Source: Pseudomonadota bacterium (GTDB taxonomy: Bacteria; Pseudomonadota; Gammaproteobacteria; Burkholderiales; Burkholderiaceae_C). From it: a DNA stretch of 64,000 nt. Positions 32,013 to 44,029 of the stretch are shown piece after piece; the stretch's first letter is position 1; each line of letters opens with the position of its first letter. The notes under the pieces were generated by a model. That model did not search any database and had not been told where the DNA came from. It worked only from the letters and a program-made list of their open reading frames with translations. A program made the position numbers and the translations under genes. The stretch covers positions 1 through 64,000 of the forward strand of contig JAKOYD010000147.1 in assembly GCA_029780695.1 (NCBI GenBank), in the 5' to 3' direction.

Positions 32013-33749
32013 ATGGCCATTGCCGATCCCGCTCGACCCCTCGCGCCCGCCGCCCTGCCCGGCGTGGGCCGGGCGTTGGTCATGGTCGGCAAGCTCAGCC
32101 AGGAGACGGCCGACGACGTGCATCGCCGCGCCCGCGCGGCCAACCGCAGCTACATGGCCGAGTTGACCGCGTCCGGCGTGGTTTCTCCGTTCGAGCTTGC
32201 GCACATCCTGTCGCGCGCCTTCTCGGTGCCACTGCTGGACGTTGACGCACTCGACGTCGAGCGTCTGCCCAAGGGACTGCTCGACCCCAAGCTCGCGGCC
32301 ACCCACCGCATACTGGCGCTCAGCAAGCGAAGCGGTCGCTTGATCGTGGTGACGGCGGATCCGTCCGATCACGACGCGGCGGAAAAGGTGAAGTTCGCCA
32401 CCCAGATGGGCATCGAATGGGTCATCGGAGAGTTCGACAAGCTGTCGCATCTCATCGAGACGCACACCAAGGCCACGACCGATCCGCACGATTACGTCGC
32501 TGGCGATGGCTTCGAGTTTGACGAAGCGTCGCTCGCCTCCGACGTGCCTGCCGAAGACACGGAGGCGCTGCAGGCAGAGGTCGAGGACGCGCCCATCGTC
32601 CGGTTCCTGCACAGGGTGCTTGTCGAAGCGTTCAGGCTGCGTGCATCGGACATTCACTTCGAGCCCTACGAGCATCATTACCGCGTGCGCTTTCGCGTGG
32701 ATGGCGAGTTGCGCGAAATCGTTACACCACCGGTCGGCATCAAGGAAAAACTGGCCTCGCGCATCAAGGTGCTGTCGCGGCTGGACATTTCCGAGAAGCG
32801 GGTGCCTCAGGACGGCCGCATGAAGCTGCGGCTGGACGCCGACAGGGTGATCGACTTTCGTGTCAGCACCTTGCCCACGCTGTTCGGCGAGAAGATCGTC
32901 ATTCGTCTGCTCGACGCCAGCAGCGCGCGCGTCGGCATCGATGCGCTGGGCTACGAACCGGACGAAAAGGCGCGCTTGCTGAAAGCCATCGAGCGCCCTT
33001 ACGGCATGGTGCTGGTGACCGGTCCCACCGGCTCGGGCAAGACGGTATCGCTCTATACCTGTCTGAACCTGCTCAACAAGCCGGGCGTCAACATCGCCAC
33101 GGCCGAAGACCCCTCGGAGATCTACCTGCCGGGCGTCAACCAGGTCAATGTCAACGAAAAGGCCGGACTGACCTTTGCCGCCGCGCTGCGGGCCTTTCTG
33201 CGCCAGGACCCCGACATCATCATGGTCGGCGAAATCCGCGACCTCGAAACCGCCGACATTTCCATCAAGGCCGCGCAGACCGGGCACCTGGTGCTATCGA
33301 CACTGCACACCAACGATGCCCCGACCACGCTCACGCGCATGCGCAACATGGGCATCGCGCCGTTCAACATCGCGTCCAGCGTGATCCTGATCACTGCGCA
33401 GCGGCTGGCGCGGCGGCTGTGCGTGCAATGCAAGGCGCCCGTCGACATCCCGCGCGACAGCCTGCTTGAAGCGGGCTTCGACGAAGCCGATCTCGACGGC
33501 AGCTGGTCGCCTTACAGGCCGGTGGGTTGCGCGGCGTGCAACAACGGCTACAAGGGGCGCGTTGGCATCTACCAGGTCATGCCCATCAGCGAGGAAATCC
33601 AGCGCATCATCCTGGCCGATGGCAACGCGCTCGAAATAGCCGAGCAGGCAAGCCGCGAGGGCGTTCGGTCGCTGCGCGAATCGGGCCTGCAGAAAGTGCG
33701 GGCGGGCATCACGTCGCTGGAAGAAGTGTTGGCCGTCACCAACGATTGA
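32013..33749 (+). CDS. pilB: Type IV pilus assembly ATPase PilB
   Basis: A 578-residue secretion ATPase of the GspE/PilB family that powers pilus extension at the inner membrane. The N-terminal MshEN-type domain covers about residues 1-160. The ATPase part has GPTGSGKTVSLY (Walker A), the Asp box with AEDPSEI, MVGEIRD (Walker B) and the His box HLVLSTLHTND. Near residue 470 CVQC and CAAC form the usual tetracysteine zinc site. Start MAIADPARPL is ATG 32013. pilC and pilD follow directly; no pilin gene is in the window. Confidence 0.95.
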   Translation: MAIADPARPLAPAALPGVGRALVMVGKLSQETADDVHRRARAANRSYMAELTASGVVSPFELAHILSRAFSVPLLDVDALDVERLPKGLLDPKLAATHRILALSKRSGRLIVVTADPSDHDAAEKVKFATQMGIEWVIGEFDKLSHLIETHTKATTDPHDYVAGDGFEFDEASLASDVPAEDTEALQAEVEDAPIVRFLHRVLVEAFRLRASDIHFEPYEHHYRVRFRVDGELREIVTPPVGIKEKLASRIKVLSRLDISEKRVPQDGRMKLRLDADRVIDFRVSTLPTLFGEKIVIRLLDASSARVGIDALGYEPDEKARLLKAIERPYGMVLVTGPTGSGKTVSLYTCLNLLNKPGVNIATAEDPSEIYLPGVNQVNVNEKAGLTFAAALRAFLRQDPDIIMVGEIRDLETADISIKAAQTGHLVLSTLHTNDAPTTLTRMRNMGIAPFNIASSVILITAQRLARRLCVQCKAPVDIPRDSLLEAGFDEADLDGSWSPYRPVGCAACNNGYKGRVGIYQVMPISEEIQRIILADGNALEIAEQASREGVRSLRESGLQKVRAGITSLEEVLAVTND

Positions 33750-33780
33750 AGCACGCAGGGCAGATCACCAGGTACTGGAC

Positions 33781-35004
33781 ATGACAACCCAAGTCGCTGG
33801 CGCCAAGGGCGTCAAGGAATTCGTCTTCGAGTGGGAAGGCAAGGACCGCAACGGCAAGATCGTCCGTGGCGAGACGCGCGCCTTCGGCGAACACCAGGTG
33901 CTGGTCACGCTGCGCCGCCAGGGCATCTACGCCACCAAGATCAAGAAGCGCCGCATGCGCTCGGGCAAAAAGATCAAGCCCAAGGACATCGCGATCTTCA
34001 CGCGCCAGTTGGCCACCATGATGAAGGCCGGCGTGCCGCTGCTGCAGTCCTTTGACATCGTGGCGCGCGGCAACCCCAACCGCAGTGTCACCAAGCTGCT
34101 GAACGACATCCGCGCCGACGTCGAAACCGGCACCTCGCTGTCCGCCGCGTTCCGCAAATACCCGATGCACTTCAACAGCCTGTACTGCAACCTGGTCGAA
34201 GCCGGCGAAGCGGCCGGCATTCTCGAAAGCCTGCTCGACCGGCTGGCCACCTACATGGAAAAGACGGAGGCGATCAAATCCAAGATCAAGTCCGCGCTGA
34301 TGTACCCAATTTCCGTCATCGTCGTGGCGTTCGTGGTGGTTTCGGTGATCATGATCTTCGTGATCCCGGCCTTCAAGGAAGTGTTCTCCTCGTTCGGCGC
34401 CGACTTGCCCGCGCCCACGCTGTTCGTCATTGCCGTGAGCGAATTCTTCGTCAACTGGTGGTGGCTGATCTTCGGCGGCCTGGGCTTTGGCTTCTACTTC
34501 TTCATGCAAGCCTGGAAGCGAAGCGAGAAGATGCAGATGTTCATGGACCGCCTTCTACTCAAGATACCCATCTTCGGCGAGTTGGTCGAAAAAGCCGTGG
34601 TGGCACGCTGGACGCGCACACTGTCGACCATGTTCGCCGCCGGCGTGCCGCTGGTCGAATCGCTCGACTCGGTGGGTGGCGCCGCCGGCAATTCGGTCTA
34701 CAGACAGGCGACCGACAAGATCCAGAGCGAGGTCGCCACCGGCGCCAGCCTGACGTCCGCCATGACCAACGCCAACGTGTTCCCGAGCATGGTGCTGCAG
34801 ATGACCGCCATTGGCGAGGAATCCGGCGCGCTCGACCACATGCTGGGCAAGGCGGCCGACTTCTACGAGGCCGAGGTCGACGAAATGGTGGCGGGCCTGT
34901 CGAGCCTGATGGAACCCATCATCATCGTGGTGCTGGGCACCCTCATCGGCGGCATCGTGGTGTCGATGTACCTGCCGATCTTCAAGCTCGGCCAGGTGGT
35001 TTGA
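33781..35004 (+). CDS. pilC: Type IV pilus inner membrane platform protein PilC
   Basis: A 407-residue polytopic protein with two GspF domains (about residues 70-195 and 275-400), each holding paired helices. FTRQLATMMKAGVPLLQSFDI and WTRTLSTMFAAGVPLVESLD are the matching repeat signatures. It is the platform on which PilB acts. It follows pilB by 31 bases and its stop overlaps the pilD start (TGATG). Confidence 0.95.
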   Translation: MTTQVAGAKGVKEFVFEWEGKDRNGKIVRGETRAFGEHQVLVTLRRQGIYATKIKKRRMRSGKKIKPKDIAIFTRQLATMMKAGVPLLQSFDIVARGNPNRSVTKLLNDIRADVETGTSLSAAFRKYPMHFNSLYCNLVEAGEAAGILESLLDRLATYMEKTEAIKSKIKSALMYPISVIVVAFVVVSVIMIFVIPAFKEVFSSFGADLPAPTLFVIAVSEFFVNWWWLIFGGLGFGFYFFMQAWKRSEKMQMFMDRLLLKIPIFGELVEKAVVARWTRTLSTMFAAGVPLVESLDSVGGAAGNSVYRQATDKIQSEVATGASLTSAMTNANVFPSMVLQMTAIGEESGALDHMLGKAADFYEAEVDEMVAGLSSLMEPIIIVVLGTLIGGIVVSMYLPIFKLGQVV

Positions 35005-35846
35005 TGCCCGAGGCAGTCGCCGTGCTGGCCGCGATGGGCGGCGTGTTGGGCCTGATGGTCGGCAGCTTTCTGAACGTGGTGATCTACCGGCTGCCCCGAA
35101 TGATGGAGCACCAGTGGGCCGCCGAATGCGCCGCGCTGGCCGGCCAGCCCGTGGCCGCGCAAGAACGGTTCAACCTGCTGGTACCGCGCTCGCGCTGCCA
35201 GGCCTGCGGCCACCCGATCCGCTGGTACGAGAACATCCCCGTCCTGAGCTACCTCTTCCTGCGCGGCAAGTGCTCGGCCTGCGGCGTGCCAATCAGCCCG
35301 CGCTACCCCTTGGTCGAGTTGGTCACCGGGCTGCTGTTTGCCTGGTGCGTGTGGCGCTGGGGCTGGTCGTGGACGGCCGCCGCCTGGTGCGCCTTTTCGG
35401 CCACGCTGGTCGCGCTGACGCTGATCGACTGGGACACCACCCTGCTGCCCGACGACATGACCCTGCCCCTGCTGTGGCTGGGCCTGATCGCCGCCGCCCT
35501 GCACGTGACTGCCGTGCCGCTGGCCGACGCGGTATGGGGCGCGGTGGCCGGCTACCTGTCGCTGTGGCTGGTGTACTGGGCGTTCCGGCTGGCAACCGGC
35601 AAGGAAGGCATGGGCTTTGGCGACTTCAAGCTGTTTGCCGCACTGGGTGCCTGGTTCGGCTGGCCGGCGCTGGTGCCCATCATCCTCATGGCCTCGGTGA
35701 TTGGCGCCCTGGTGGGTATCGGCATGAAGCTGACCGATTCACTGCGCGAAGGCGGCGTGGTGCCCTTTGGCCCATTCCTGGCCATGGCCGGCCTCACCGC
35801 CATGGTGTTCGGCCCGGCAACCATGCTGCGCGTGATCGGGCTCTGA
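35004..35846 (+). CDS. pilD: Prepilin peptidase / N-methyltransferase PilD
   Basis: A 280-residue membrane aspartic protease that cleaves prepilin leaders and methylates the new N-terminus. The cytoplasmic zinc site C65-x-x-C68 ... C90-x-x-C93 is intact. Catalytic aspartates are in [12 protein letters not shown] and [12 protein letters not shown]. About eight hydrophobic segments fit the family. ATG 35004 shares its A with the pilC stop, so the two are coupled. coaE follows four bases after its stop. Confidence 0.95.
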   Translation: MPEAVAVLAAMGGVLGLMVGSFLNVVIYRLPRMMEHQWAAECAALAGQPVAAQERFNLLVPRSRCQACGHPIRWYENIPVLSYLFLRGKCSACGVPISPRYPLVELVTGLLFAWCVWRWGWSWTAAAWCAFSATLVALTLIDWDTTLLPDDMTLPLLWLGLIAAALHVTAVPLADAVWGAVAGYLSLWLVYWAFRLATGKEGMGFGDFKLFAALGAWFGWPALVPIILMASVIGALVGIGMKLTDSLREGGVVPFGPFLAMAGLTAMVFGPATMLRVIGL

Positions 35847-35850
35847 CGCC

Positions 35851-36459
35851 ATGGCGGCATTGCTCGGCTTGACCGGCGGCATCGGCAGCGGCAAGAGCAC
35901 CGTGGCACGCGTGCTTGCCGGGCTGGGCGCCGCCGTCATTGACGCCGACGCCATTTCGCGCGCCATGACGGCCGCCAACGGCCCCGCGCTGCCGGCCATT
36001 GCCGAAGCCTTTGGCCCCACCATGATCGGCACCGACGGCGCGCTCGACCGCGCGGCGATGCGCGCGCAGGTTTTCCACGACGACGGCGCGCGGCGCCGAC
36101 TGGAAGCCATCATCCACCCTCTGGTCGCCGCCGAGACCGACCGCCAAACGCGCGGCGCGCTCGACACCGGCCACGCGCTGCTGGTCTATGACGTGCCATT
36201 GCTGGTCGAATCGGGCACGCGCTGGCGCGCCAAGGTGGACCGGGTCCTGGTGGTCGACTGCGAACCGGCGACCCAGATCGAGCGCGTGATGGCGCGCAAC
36301 GGCTTGCCCCGGGCGCAGGTCGAGCAAATCGTGGCCGCGCAGGCAACGCGCGCGCAGCGACTGGCGGCAGCCGACCTGGTGTTGTTCAACGGCGCCGGCG
36401 TCACGCTGGAGGCATTGCAGGCCCAGGCGCGCCAGGCCGCCGCGGCCTTCAAGCTATGA
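35851..36459 (+). CDS. coaE: Dephospho-CoA kinase
   Basis: A 202-residue P-loop kinase for the last step of coenzyme A synthesis. [12 protein letters not shown] (about residues 6-17), DADAISR and the IHPLV segment followed by [10 protein letters not shown] are standard. Position after pilD and before zapD is conserved in beta- and gammaproteobacteria. Confidence 0.95.
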   Translation: MAALLGLTGGIGSGKSTVARVLAGLGAAVIDADAISRAMTAANGPALPAIAEAFGPTMIGTDGALDRAAMRAQVFHDDGARRRLEAIIHPLVAAETDRQTRGALDTGHALLVYDVPLLVESGTRWRAKVDRVLVVDCEPATQIERVMARNGLPRAQVEQIVAAQATRAQRLAAADLVLFNGAGVTLEALQAQARQAAAAFKL

Positions 36460-36487
36460 TGCGCCGTCCCCCTGAAGGCGCCATCGC

Positions 36488-37243
36488 TTGATCCTGTACG
36501 AGTACCCCTTCAACGAACGCGTCCGCACCTACCTGCGGCTGGAGCACCTCGTCGACCGCCTCGGCCAATTGATGGCACGCGACAGCGCGCTCGACCACCA
36601 CTTCGCGCTCATCACCCTGTTCGAGGTCATGGACGTTTCCGGCCGGGCCGACCTGAAATCCGACGTGCTCAAGGACCTGGAGCGGCAGCGCACGCACATG
36701 GCGGCGTTTCGCGGCAACCCGGCCATTTCCGAAGCCTCGCTCGACGCCTTTCTGGGGCGCGTGGACGACGCCTTCCAGCAGCTCAGCCAGCAACTGGGCA
36801 AACCGGGTCACGAAATGTCCGAAAACGAGTGGCTGATGGGCATCCGCAGCCGCGCCGTCATTCCGGCCGGCACCTGCAGCTTCGACCTGCCCGCCTACCA
36901 CGCCTGGCAGCACGGCCCCGCCGCCGCGCGGCGCGCCGACCTGCAAGGCTGGGCGGCATCGCTCGCGCCCATGGCGCAGGCCGTGATGCTGTTGCTGCAG
37001 ATCCTGCGCGACTCGGGCCGACCGCAGAAAATGGTGGCGACCGCCGGGCAATTTCAGCAAACGTTGCCGCAAAACCGCGCGTTCCAACTGCTGCGTCTGC
37101 GCGTCGACGAAGCGCTGCAACTGGTGCCCGAAATCAGCGGCAACCGGCTTGTCGCCTCGGTACGCCTGATGCGGCAGGACGAAGACGGCAAGCTGCAGCT
37201 GGCGCGCGAAGACGCGCCCTTCGAGCTGGCTCTTTGCGCATGA
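36488..37243 (+). CDS. zapD: Cell division protein ZapD
   Basis: A 251-residue FtsZ-binding protein (formerly YacF) that bundles FtsZ filaments at the division ring. MILYEYPFNERVRTYLRLEHL is the family N-terminus, followed by FRGNPAISEASLDAF and a beta-rich C-terminal half. It starts with TTG at 36488, which is the only start that keeps the conserved beginning. The next gene, yacG, overlaps by four bases. Confidence 0.93.
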   Translation: MILYEYPFNERVRTYLRLEHLVDRLGQLMARDSALDHHFALITLFEVMDVSGRADLKSDVLKDLERQRTHMAAFRGNPAISEASLDAFLGRVDDAFQQLSQQLGKPGHEMSENEWLMGIRSRAVIPAGTCSFDLPAYHAWQHGPAAARRADLQGWAASLAPMAQAVMLLLQILRDSGRPQKMVATAGQFQQTLPQNRAFQLLRLRVDEALQLVPEISGNRLVASVRLMRQDEDGKLQLAREDAPFELALCA

Positions 37244-37458
37244 CCGACCGTCCCGCACCACCCGCTGCCCCGGCGCGCACGGTGCGCTGCCCCGCTTGCG
37301 GCGGCCCCAGCGTATTCGCTCCGCAAAACCCGTATCGCCCTTTCTGCAGCGAACGCTGCAAGCTGCAGGACCTGGGTGCATGGGCCAGCGAAAGCTTTCG
37401 GGTCGAAGCGCAGGAAGCCGATGGCGCCGCAGGCGATTCGCCGCCACCGCTGCAGTAG
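37240..37458 (+). CDS. yacG: DNA gyrase inhibitor YacG
   Basis: A 72-residue zinc-finger protein. Zinc ligands C17, C20, C36 and C40 lie in VRCPACGGPS and PFCSERCKLQDLGAW. The family binds GyrB and inhibits gyrase. ATG 37240 overlaps the zapD stop (ATGA). The arrangement coaE-zapD-yacG is conserved. Confidence 0.93.
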   Translation: MTDRPAPPAAPARTVRCPACGGPSVFAPQNPYRPFCSERCKLQDLGAWASESFRVEAQEADGAAGDSPPPLQ

Positions 37459-37475
37459 GCCGATTCAGCCATTTA

Positions 37476-37530
37476 TTGGCGTCTGGCGCCCGACTGGCAA
37501 GCGCCAGAGGCTACCAATTCAATAGCGCCC
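37476..37530 (-). repeat. R1 dispersed repeat
   Basis: GTCTGGCGCC-CGACTG-GCAAGCGCCAGA is followed by GGCTACCAATTCAATAGC. It fills the gap between convergent yacG and mutT and reaches the mutT stop. Confidence 0.7.
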
Positions 37531-37985
37531 TAGGCAACCGCCTCATCGCCCAGCCATTGCAGTACCGGCAAGGCGCCGGGCAGCACGGGCGCCACCTGCA
37601 CCGGCAGCCGCGACCAGACGAAGGACTGGCCCTCGCGCATTTGCAGCGCGCCGCGCCATGCCCGCACCTTGCAGAAATGCAGCCGCACCAGCGCGTGGGG
37701 GTAATCCACCACCTGCTCGCGCCAGCGCTGGACGCCGGGCAGCGAAATCTCGATCCCCAGCTCCTCGTGCAACTCGCGCGCCAGCGCCTGCTCCACGCTC
37801 TCGCCCGGCTCCAGCTTGCCGCCCGGAAACTCCCAGTAGCCCGCATACACCTTGCCCTGCGGCCGCGACGTCAGCAAAAAACGCCCGTCCGGCATGAGCA
37901 ACACGCCCACCGCCACATCGACCACCGGCCGATCACCCGCCGTCTCGCGCTGCACATGCCCATCGGCGGTCAAGATCCCCGTCAT
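37530..37985 (-). CDS. mutT: Nudix hydrolase MutT (8-oxo-dGTP diphosphatase)
   Basis: A 151-residue Nudix protein. VDVAVGVLLMPDGRFLL leads into YAGYWEFPGGKLEPGES and a complete Nudix box ending RELHEELGI. It hydrolyses 8-oxo-dGTP so that the damaged base is not inserted into DNA. ATG 37985 is chosen because earlier in-frame codons run into an R2 repeat and do not resemble MutT. It is close to the pilD-coaE-yacG block, as in many proteobacteria. Confidence 0.9.
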   Translation of the reverse strand: MTGILTADGHVQRETAGDRPVVDVAVGVLLMPDGRFLLTSRPQGKVYAGYWEFPGGKLEPGESVEQALARELHEELGIEISLPGVQRWREQVVDYPHALVRLHFCKVRAWRGALQMREGQSFVWSRLPVQVAPVLPGALPVLQWLGDEAVA

Positions 37986-38005
37986 GTCACATTCCAAAGC
38001 GAAGG

Positions 38006-38106
38006 GGCCGCGGAGCAGGCCAGGCGAGGGCGCCATGGCCGGACCTGTGCCGGCCATCGGCGCCGTCCCCCAGTGGGGGAAGGCGGCCGCAGGCCGACTC
38101 AGGGGG
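38006..38106 (+). repeat. R2 dispersed repeat, copy C
   Basis: GGCCGCGGAGCAGGCC, a CCGGACCTGTGCCGG hairpin, CCCCCAGTGGGGG and a final GACTCAGGGGG. The TCA in this end is the (reverse) stop codon of the DUF815 gene. Confidence 0.75.
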
Positions 38107-38974
38107 CGTCATTTCTTCCCATGTAATCCCGCGCAAACTGATACGCCACCCGTCCAGAGCGCGAGCCGCGCTCCAGCGCCCAGACCAGCGATTCCGGCCC
38201 CGCCGCCTCGATCTGCGCAGGCGTGGCCCCCAGCGCGCGCATCCACTGCGCGACGATGGCCAAGTATTCGTCCTGACTGAACGGGTAGAAGCTGACCCAC
38301 AGCCCGAAGCGCTCGGACAAGGAAATCTTTTCTTCGATCACCTCGCCGGGATGCACCTCGCCATCGTCGGTGTGCGTGTAGCTCAGGTTGTCCTTCATGT
38401 ACTCGGGCAGCAGGTGCCGGCGGTTGCTGGTGGCGTACACCAGCACATTGGGCGTGCTGGCGGCCACGCTGCCGTCCAGAATGCTCTTGAGCGCCTTGTA
38501 CCCCGGCTCGCCCTCGTCAAAGCTCAGGTCGTCGCAGTAGATGATGAATTTTTCCGGCCGCCCGGCCACCACATCCACGATGTCGGGCAGGTCGGTCAGT
38601 TCAGCCTTGTCGACTTCGATCAGCCGCAGCCCCTGCGGCGCGTACGTGTTCAGGCAGGCTTTGATGAGCGACGACTTGCCCGTGCCGCGCGCTCCCGTCA
38701 GCAGCACGTTGTTGGCCGGCCGCCCTTCAACGAACTGGCGCGTGTTGCGCTCGATCTTGTCCTTCTGCGCGTCGATTTCCTTCAAATCGGAAAGCGCAAT
38801 GCTGCCCACGTGGCGCACCGGCTCCAGCACGCCGTGGCCGCTGGCGCGCTTGCGATAGCGCCACGCCACCGACTGCGACCAGTCGGGCGCGCCCAAGGGC
38901 TGCGGCAGCACCGCTTCGATGCGTTCGATCAGTTGTTCGGCCTTTTCGATCAGGCGTGCAAAGTATTCAGTCAT
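38099..38974 (-). CDS. DUF815 family AAA+ ATPase
   Basis: A 291-residue ATP-binding protein. The Walker A motif is GARGTGKSSL (about residue 93) and Walker B is IIYCDDLSFD; YATSNRRHLLPE looks like sensor 1. The N-terminal 80 residues form a helical, charged region. DUF815 proteins are widespread in proteobacteria, and I know of no established function. The stop codon and last two residues are encoded by the end of an R2 repeat. Upstream lie an R1 and a second R2, so the gene sits between direct R2 copies. Confidence 0.88.
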   Translation of the reverse strand: MTEYFARLIEKAEQLIERIEAVLPQPLGAPDWSQSVAWRYRKRASGHGVLEPVRHVGSIALSDLKEIDAQKDKIERNTRQFVEGRPANNVLLTGARGTGKSSLIKACLNTYAPQGLRLIEVDKAELTDLPDIVDVVAGRPEKFIIYCDDLSFDEGEPGYKALKSILDGSVAASTPNVLVYATSNRRHLLPEYMKDNLSYTHTDDGEVHPGEVIEEKISLSERFGLWVSFYPFSQDEYLAIVAQWMRALGATPAQIEAAGPESLVWALERGSRSGRVAYQFARDYMGRNDAP

Positions 38975-38984
38975 TTCGGCACCC

Positions 38985-39028
38985 AGCGCTTGCTGGTTAA
39001 GCGCGCGCAGCTATTGTTTTCATAGAAA
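38985..39028 (-). repeat. R1 dispersed repeat upstream of the DUF815 gene
   Basis: AGCGCTTG-CTGGTT-AAGCGC precedes CAGCTATTGTTTTCATAG. Its G/C hairpin ends 10 bases before the DUF815 start codon. Confidence 0.65.
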
Positions 39029-39036
39029 CACCCCAT

Positions 39037-39148
39037 GGCTGCGGAGCAAGCCACGCCAGTAAACGTCGTGCCCGGACCTGCGCCGGGCACTGGCGTTGTC
39101 CACCTTCGCGCAGCAAGAAGGGGGAAGCCGCGTGAGCGGCTCAGGGGG
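39037..39148 (+). repeat. R2 dispersed repeat, copy D
   Basis: GGCTGCGGAGCAAGCC, CCCGGACCTGCGCCGGG, and GCCGCGTGAGCGGC followed by TCAGGGGG. It lies 29 bases downstream of the argJ stop, with a second short CTCAGGGGG at about 39165-39173. Confidence 0.7.
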
Positions 39149-39177
39149 TTGTTCCGAATCCAGCTCAGGGGGATGCA

Positions 39178-40407
39178 TCAAGACCTGTAATCGGCGTTGA
39201 TGCTCACATAGTCGTGGCTCAGGTCGCAGGTCCACACCGTATCGCTGGCGCTGCCGCGGCCCAGGTTCACGCGCACGGTGATTTCGGACTGCTTCATCAC
39301 GCGCTGGCCGTCTTCCTCGCGGTAAGCCGGGTTGCGCCCGCCCTGCACCGCCACGTGCACGTCGTCCAGATGCAGGTCGATCCGGGTCTGGTCCAGATCG
39401 TCGATGCCGGCATAGCCGACCGCCGCCAGGATGCGGCCCAGGTTAGGGTCGCTGGCGAAGAACGCCGTTTTGACCAGCGGCGAATGCGCAATCGCGTAGG
39501 CCACCTGACGGCATTCCGCGGCGGTCTTGCCGCCGTTGACCTGGATGGTGATGAACTTGGTCGCCCCTTCACCATCGCGCACGATGGCCTGCGCCAGCTG
39601 GCGTGCCACGCCCAGCATCGCGGCCTTCAGCGCCTGGCCGTCGGGCGAGTCGAGCGAGGTGACGGGAGCATTGGCGGCCTGCTGCGTGGCGATGACGACA
39701 AACGAGTCGTTGGTCGAGGTGTCGCCGTCGATGGTGACGCGGTTGAACGAGCCGTCCGCCAGCTCCAGCGCCAATTGGTTCATCAGCGACGGATCGATGC
39801 GCGCGTCGGTCGCCAGGAAGCCCAGCATCGTCGCCATGTTGGGGCGGATCATGCCCGCGCCCTTGCTGATGCCGGTGACCGTGATCTCGACACCGCCCAC
39901 CTGGGCCTTGGCGCTGGCGGCTTTGGGCACGGTGTCGGTGGTCATGATGCCTTCGGCGGCGCGCGCCCAGTGGGCGGGTTGTGCGTCGGCGATGGCGGCG
40001 GGCAGGCCGGCGACGATGCGGTCGACGGGCAGCGGCTCCATGATCACGCCGGTCGAGAACGGCAGCACCTGGGCGGCGTCGAGCTTGAGCAGCCCCGCCA
40101 GTGCATCGCAGGTCTGGCGTGCGCGGGCCAGGCCGTCTTCACCCGTGCCGGCGTTGGCGTTGCCGGTGTTCACCACCAGCGCGCGAATCGGCGCGCCACC
40201 TGCCAGCCGTTCGCGGCAGATCTGCACTGGCGCGGCGCAAAAGCGATTGCGCGTGAACACACCGCCAACGCTGGCGCCTTCGTCCAGCAGGAACACCGTC
40301 AGGTCCTTGCGGTGGGCCTTGCGCACACCCGCTTCGGCCACGCCGATTCGGACACCGGCGACAGGGTGCAGTTGCGTGGGATCGGGGGCCTGCAGGTTCA
40401 CGGGCAT
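39178..40407 (-). CDS. argJ: Bifunctional glutamate N-acetyltransferase / amino-acid acetyltransferase ArgJ
   Basis: A 409-residue Ntn-type enzyme of arginine synthesis that transfers acetyl from N-acetylornithine to glutamate and cleaves itself into alpha and beta chains. The self-cleavage site is in [16 protein letters not shown], where the Thr after MA becomes the N-terminus of the beta chain. [12 protein letters not shown] and [14 protein letters not shown] are standard. Start [10 protein letters not shown] is ATG 40407. It is downstream of secA on the same strand, separated by a terminator and an R1 repeat. Confidence 0.95.
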   Translation of the reverse strand: MPVNLQAPDPTQLHPVAGVRIGVAEAGVRKAHRKDLTVFLLDEGASVGGVFTRNRFCAAPVQICRERLAGGAPIRALVVNTGNANAGTGEDGLARARQTCDALAGLLKLDAAQVLPFSTGVIMEPLPVDRIVAGLPAAIADAQPAHWARAAEGIMTTDTVPKAASAKAQVGGVEITVTGISKGAGMIRPNMATMLGFLATDARIDPSLMNQLALELADGSFNRVTIDGDTSTNDSFVVIATQQAANAPVTSLDSPDGQALKAAMLGVARQLAQAIVRDGEGATKFITIQVNGGKTAAECRQVAYAIAHSPLVKTAFFASDPNLGRILAAVGYAGIDDLDQTRIDLHLDDVHVAVQGGRNPAYREEDGQRVMKQSEITVRVNLGRGSASDTVWTCDLSHDYVSINADYRS

Positions 40408-40439
40408 GGTGCGTCCTTCCGGTCGATGAGTTGAATGAA

Positions 40440-40495
40440 AAATCAGGCTCGGGCGCTTGCCAGAAGCCCGCGGTTAGCTATCTTAATAATAGCAA
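40440..40495 (-). repeat. R1 dispersed repeat upstream of argJ
   Basis: GGGCGCTTGCCAGAAGCCCG followed by TTAGCTATCTTAATAATAGC. The G/C arm is imperfect; the A/T hairpin is good. Confidence 0.65.
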
Positions 40496-40502
40496 CGTCG
40501 CC

Positions 40503-40531
40503 AAAAGAAAACACGGGCCCGAAGCCCGTGT
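40503..40531 (-). terminator. Rho-independent terminator of secA
   Basis: On the minus strand CACGGGC-TTCGG-GCCCGTG is followed by TTTTCTTTTGG. It starts 20 bases after the secA stop. Confidence 0.8.
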
Positions 40532-40551
40532 GGCGCAACGCCGGTCCGCCG

Positions 40552-43341
<2,790 letters not shown>

Positions 43342-43561
43342 GCGTGCGCGGTCATCGCGATGCCCACGAGGGCGCACCGAACGACGATCGACTATCCAGA
43401 AAAAATCCAGTGACGTGAAGCTGGGGGCTGTGCGGCCGCATGCAAGGCTCGAACAAACGCCCACATGCCCAAACCGCCCGCGCTTCGCGGGACAACCATG
43501 CATTTTAACTGGCCCGGCATGCGCATAATGAGCCGGTCGGCTTCCCGCCCCATGCACTCTC

Positions 43562-43876
43562 ATGACCTTTACCCTGCCTCGATCCGCCCTCACGCTGCAA
43601 CAGGCCGCCGCACAGGCGCCGGTGCTGGCGCGGCTGAGCGAACTGGCTGTTGAATCGAAAGCGCGCCTGGCGGTGGTGCTGCCCCTGCTGCCGCCCGCGT
43701 TGCGCCCGCTGGTGCGCGCGGGCGCGCCGGATGCCGACACCTGGACCTTGCTGGTGCCGCACAACGCCGCGGCGGCCAAGCTGCGGCAGTTGACGCCAGC
43801 GCTGGTTTCAGCCCTGGCGACAGCGGGCCACCCCGTGACCACCATCCGCGTCAAGGTGGCGCGTCCCACCCCTTGA
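43562..43876 (+). CDS. dciA: DciA family protein (DUF721)
   Basis: A 104-residue protein of the DciA/DUF721 family, which assists loading of the replicative helicase DnaB. The predicted fold starts at about residue 20, with [22 protein letters not shown] typical of the KH-like part. It is short but within the betaproteobacterial range. ATG 43562 follows a CATAAT box at 43524-43529 with no convincing -35. Divergent from secA across 220 bases with nothing else recognised. Confidence 0.75.
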   Translation: MTFTLPRSALTLQQAAAQAPVLARLSELAVESKARLAVVLPLLPPALRPLVRAGAPDADTWTLLVPHNAAAAKLRQLTPALVSALATAGHPVTTIRVKVARPTP

Positions 43877-43885
43877 ACAACAGAA

Positions 43886-43915
43886 AGCCCGCATCCCCTG
43901 GAGGCGATGCGGGCT
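43886..43915. terminator. Hairpin between dciA and tRNA-Thr
   Basis: AGCCCGCATC and GATGCGGGCT form a 10-bp stem between two converging genes. T-runs on either side are short (TTTC on the minus strand). Confidence 0.55.
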
Positions 43916-43919
43916 GAAA

Positions 43920-43995
43920 TGGTGCCGGCTGTCGGATTCGAACTGACGACCTACCGCTTACAAGGCGGGTGCTCTACCAACTGAGCTAAGCCGGC
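43920..43995 (-). tRNA. tRNA-Thr (anticodon TGT)
   Basis: A 76-nucleotide cloverleaf. On the minus strand the acceptor stem starts GCCGGCT and ends AGCCGGC; the D arm is AGCTCAGTTGGTAGAGC. The anticodon stem CCCGC/GCGG(T) surrounds CTTGTAA (anticodon TGT), the T loop is TTCGAAT, and CCA is encoded. It lies 34 bases downstream of sspB. Confidence 0.95.
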
Positions 43996-44029
43996 GCAAA
44001 CAGGTGGGATTCTAGCGATATGCGTCGCA

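Noticed and set aside
33100-33135. AEDPSEI in PilB instead of the common EDPVEI as a possible defect
   Set aside because: The acidic residues are kept and this position varies in Burkholderiales as far as I know.
43342-43561. SecM-like leader peptide or riboswitch in the secA-dciA gap
   Set aside because: No short frame with a ribosome site and no recognisable riboswitch core was seen.
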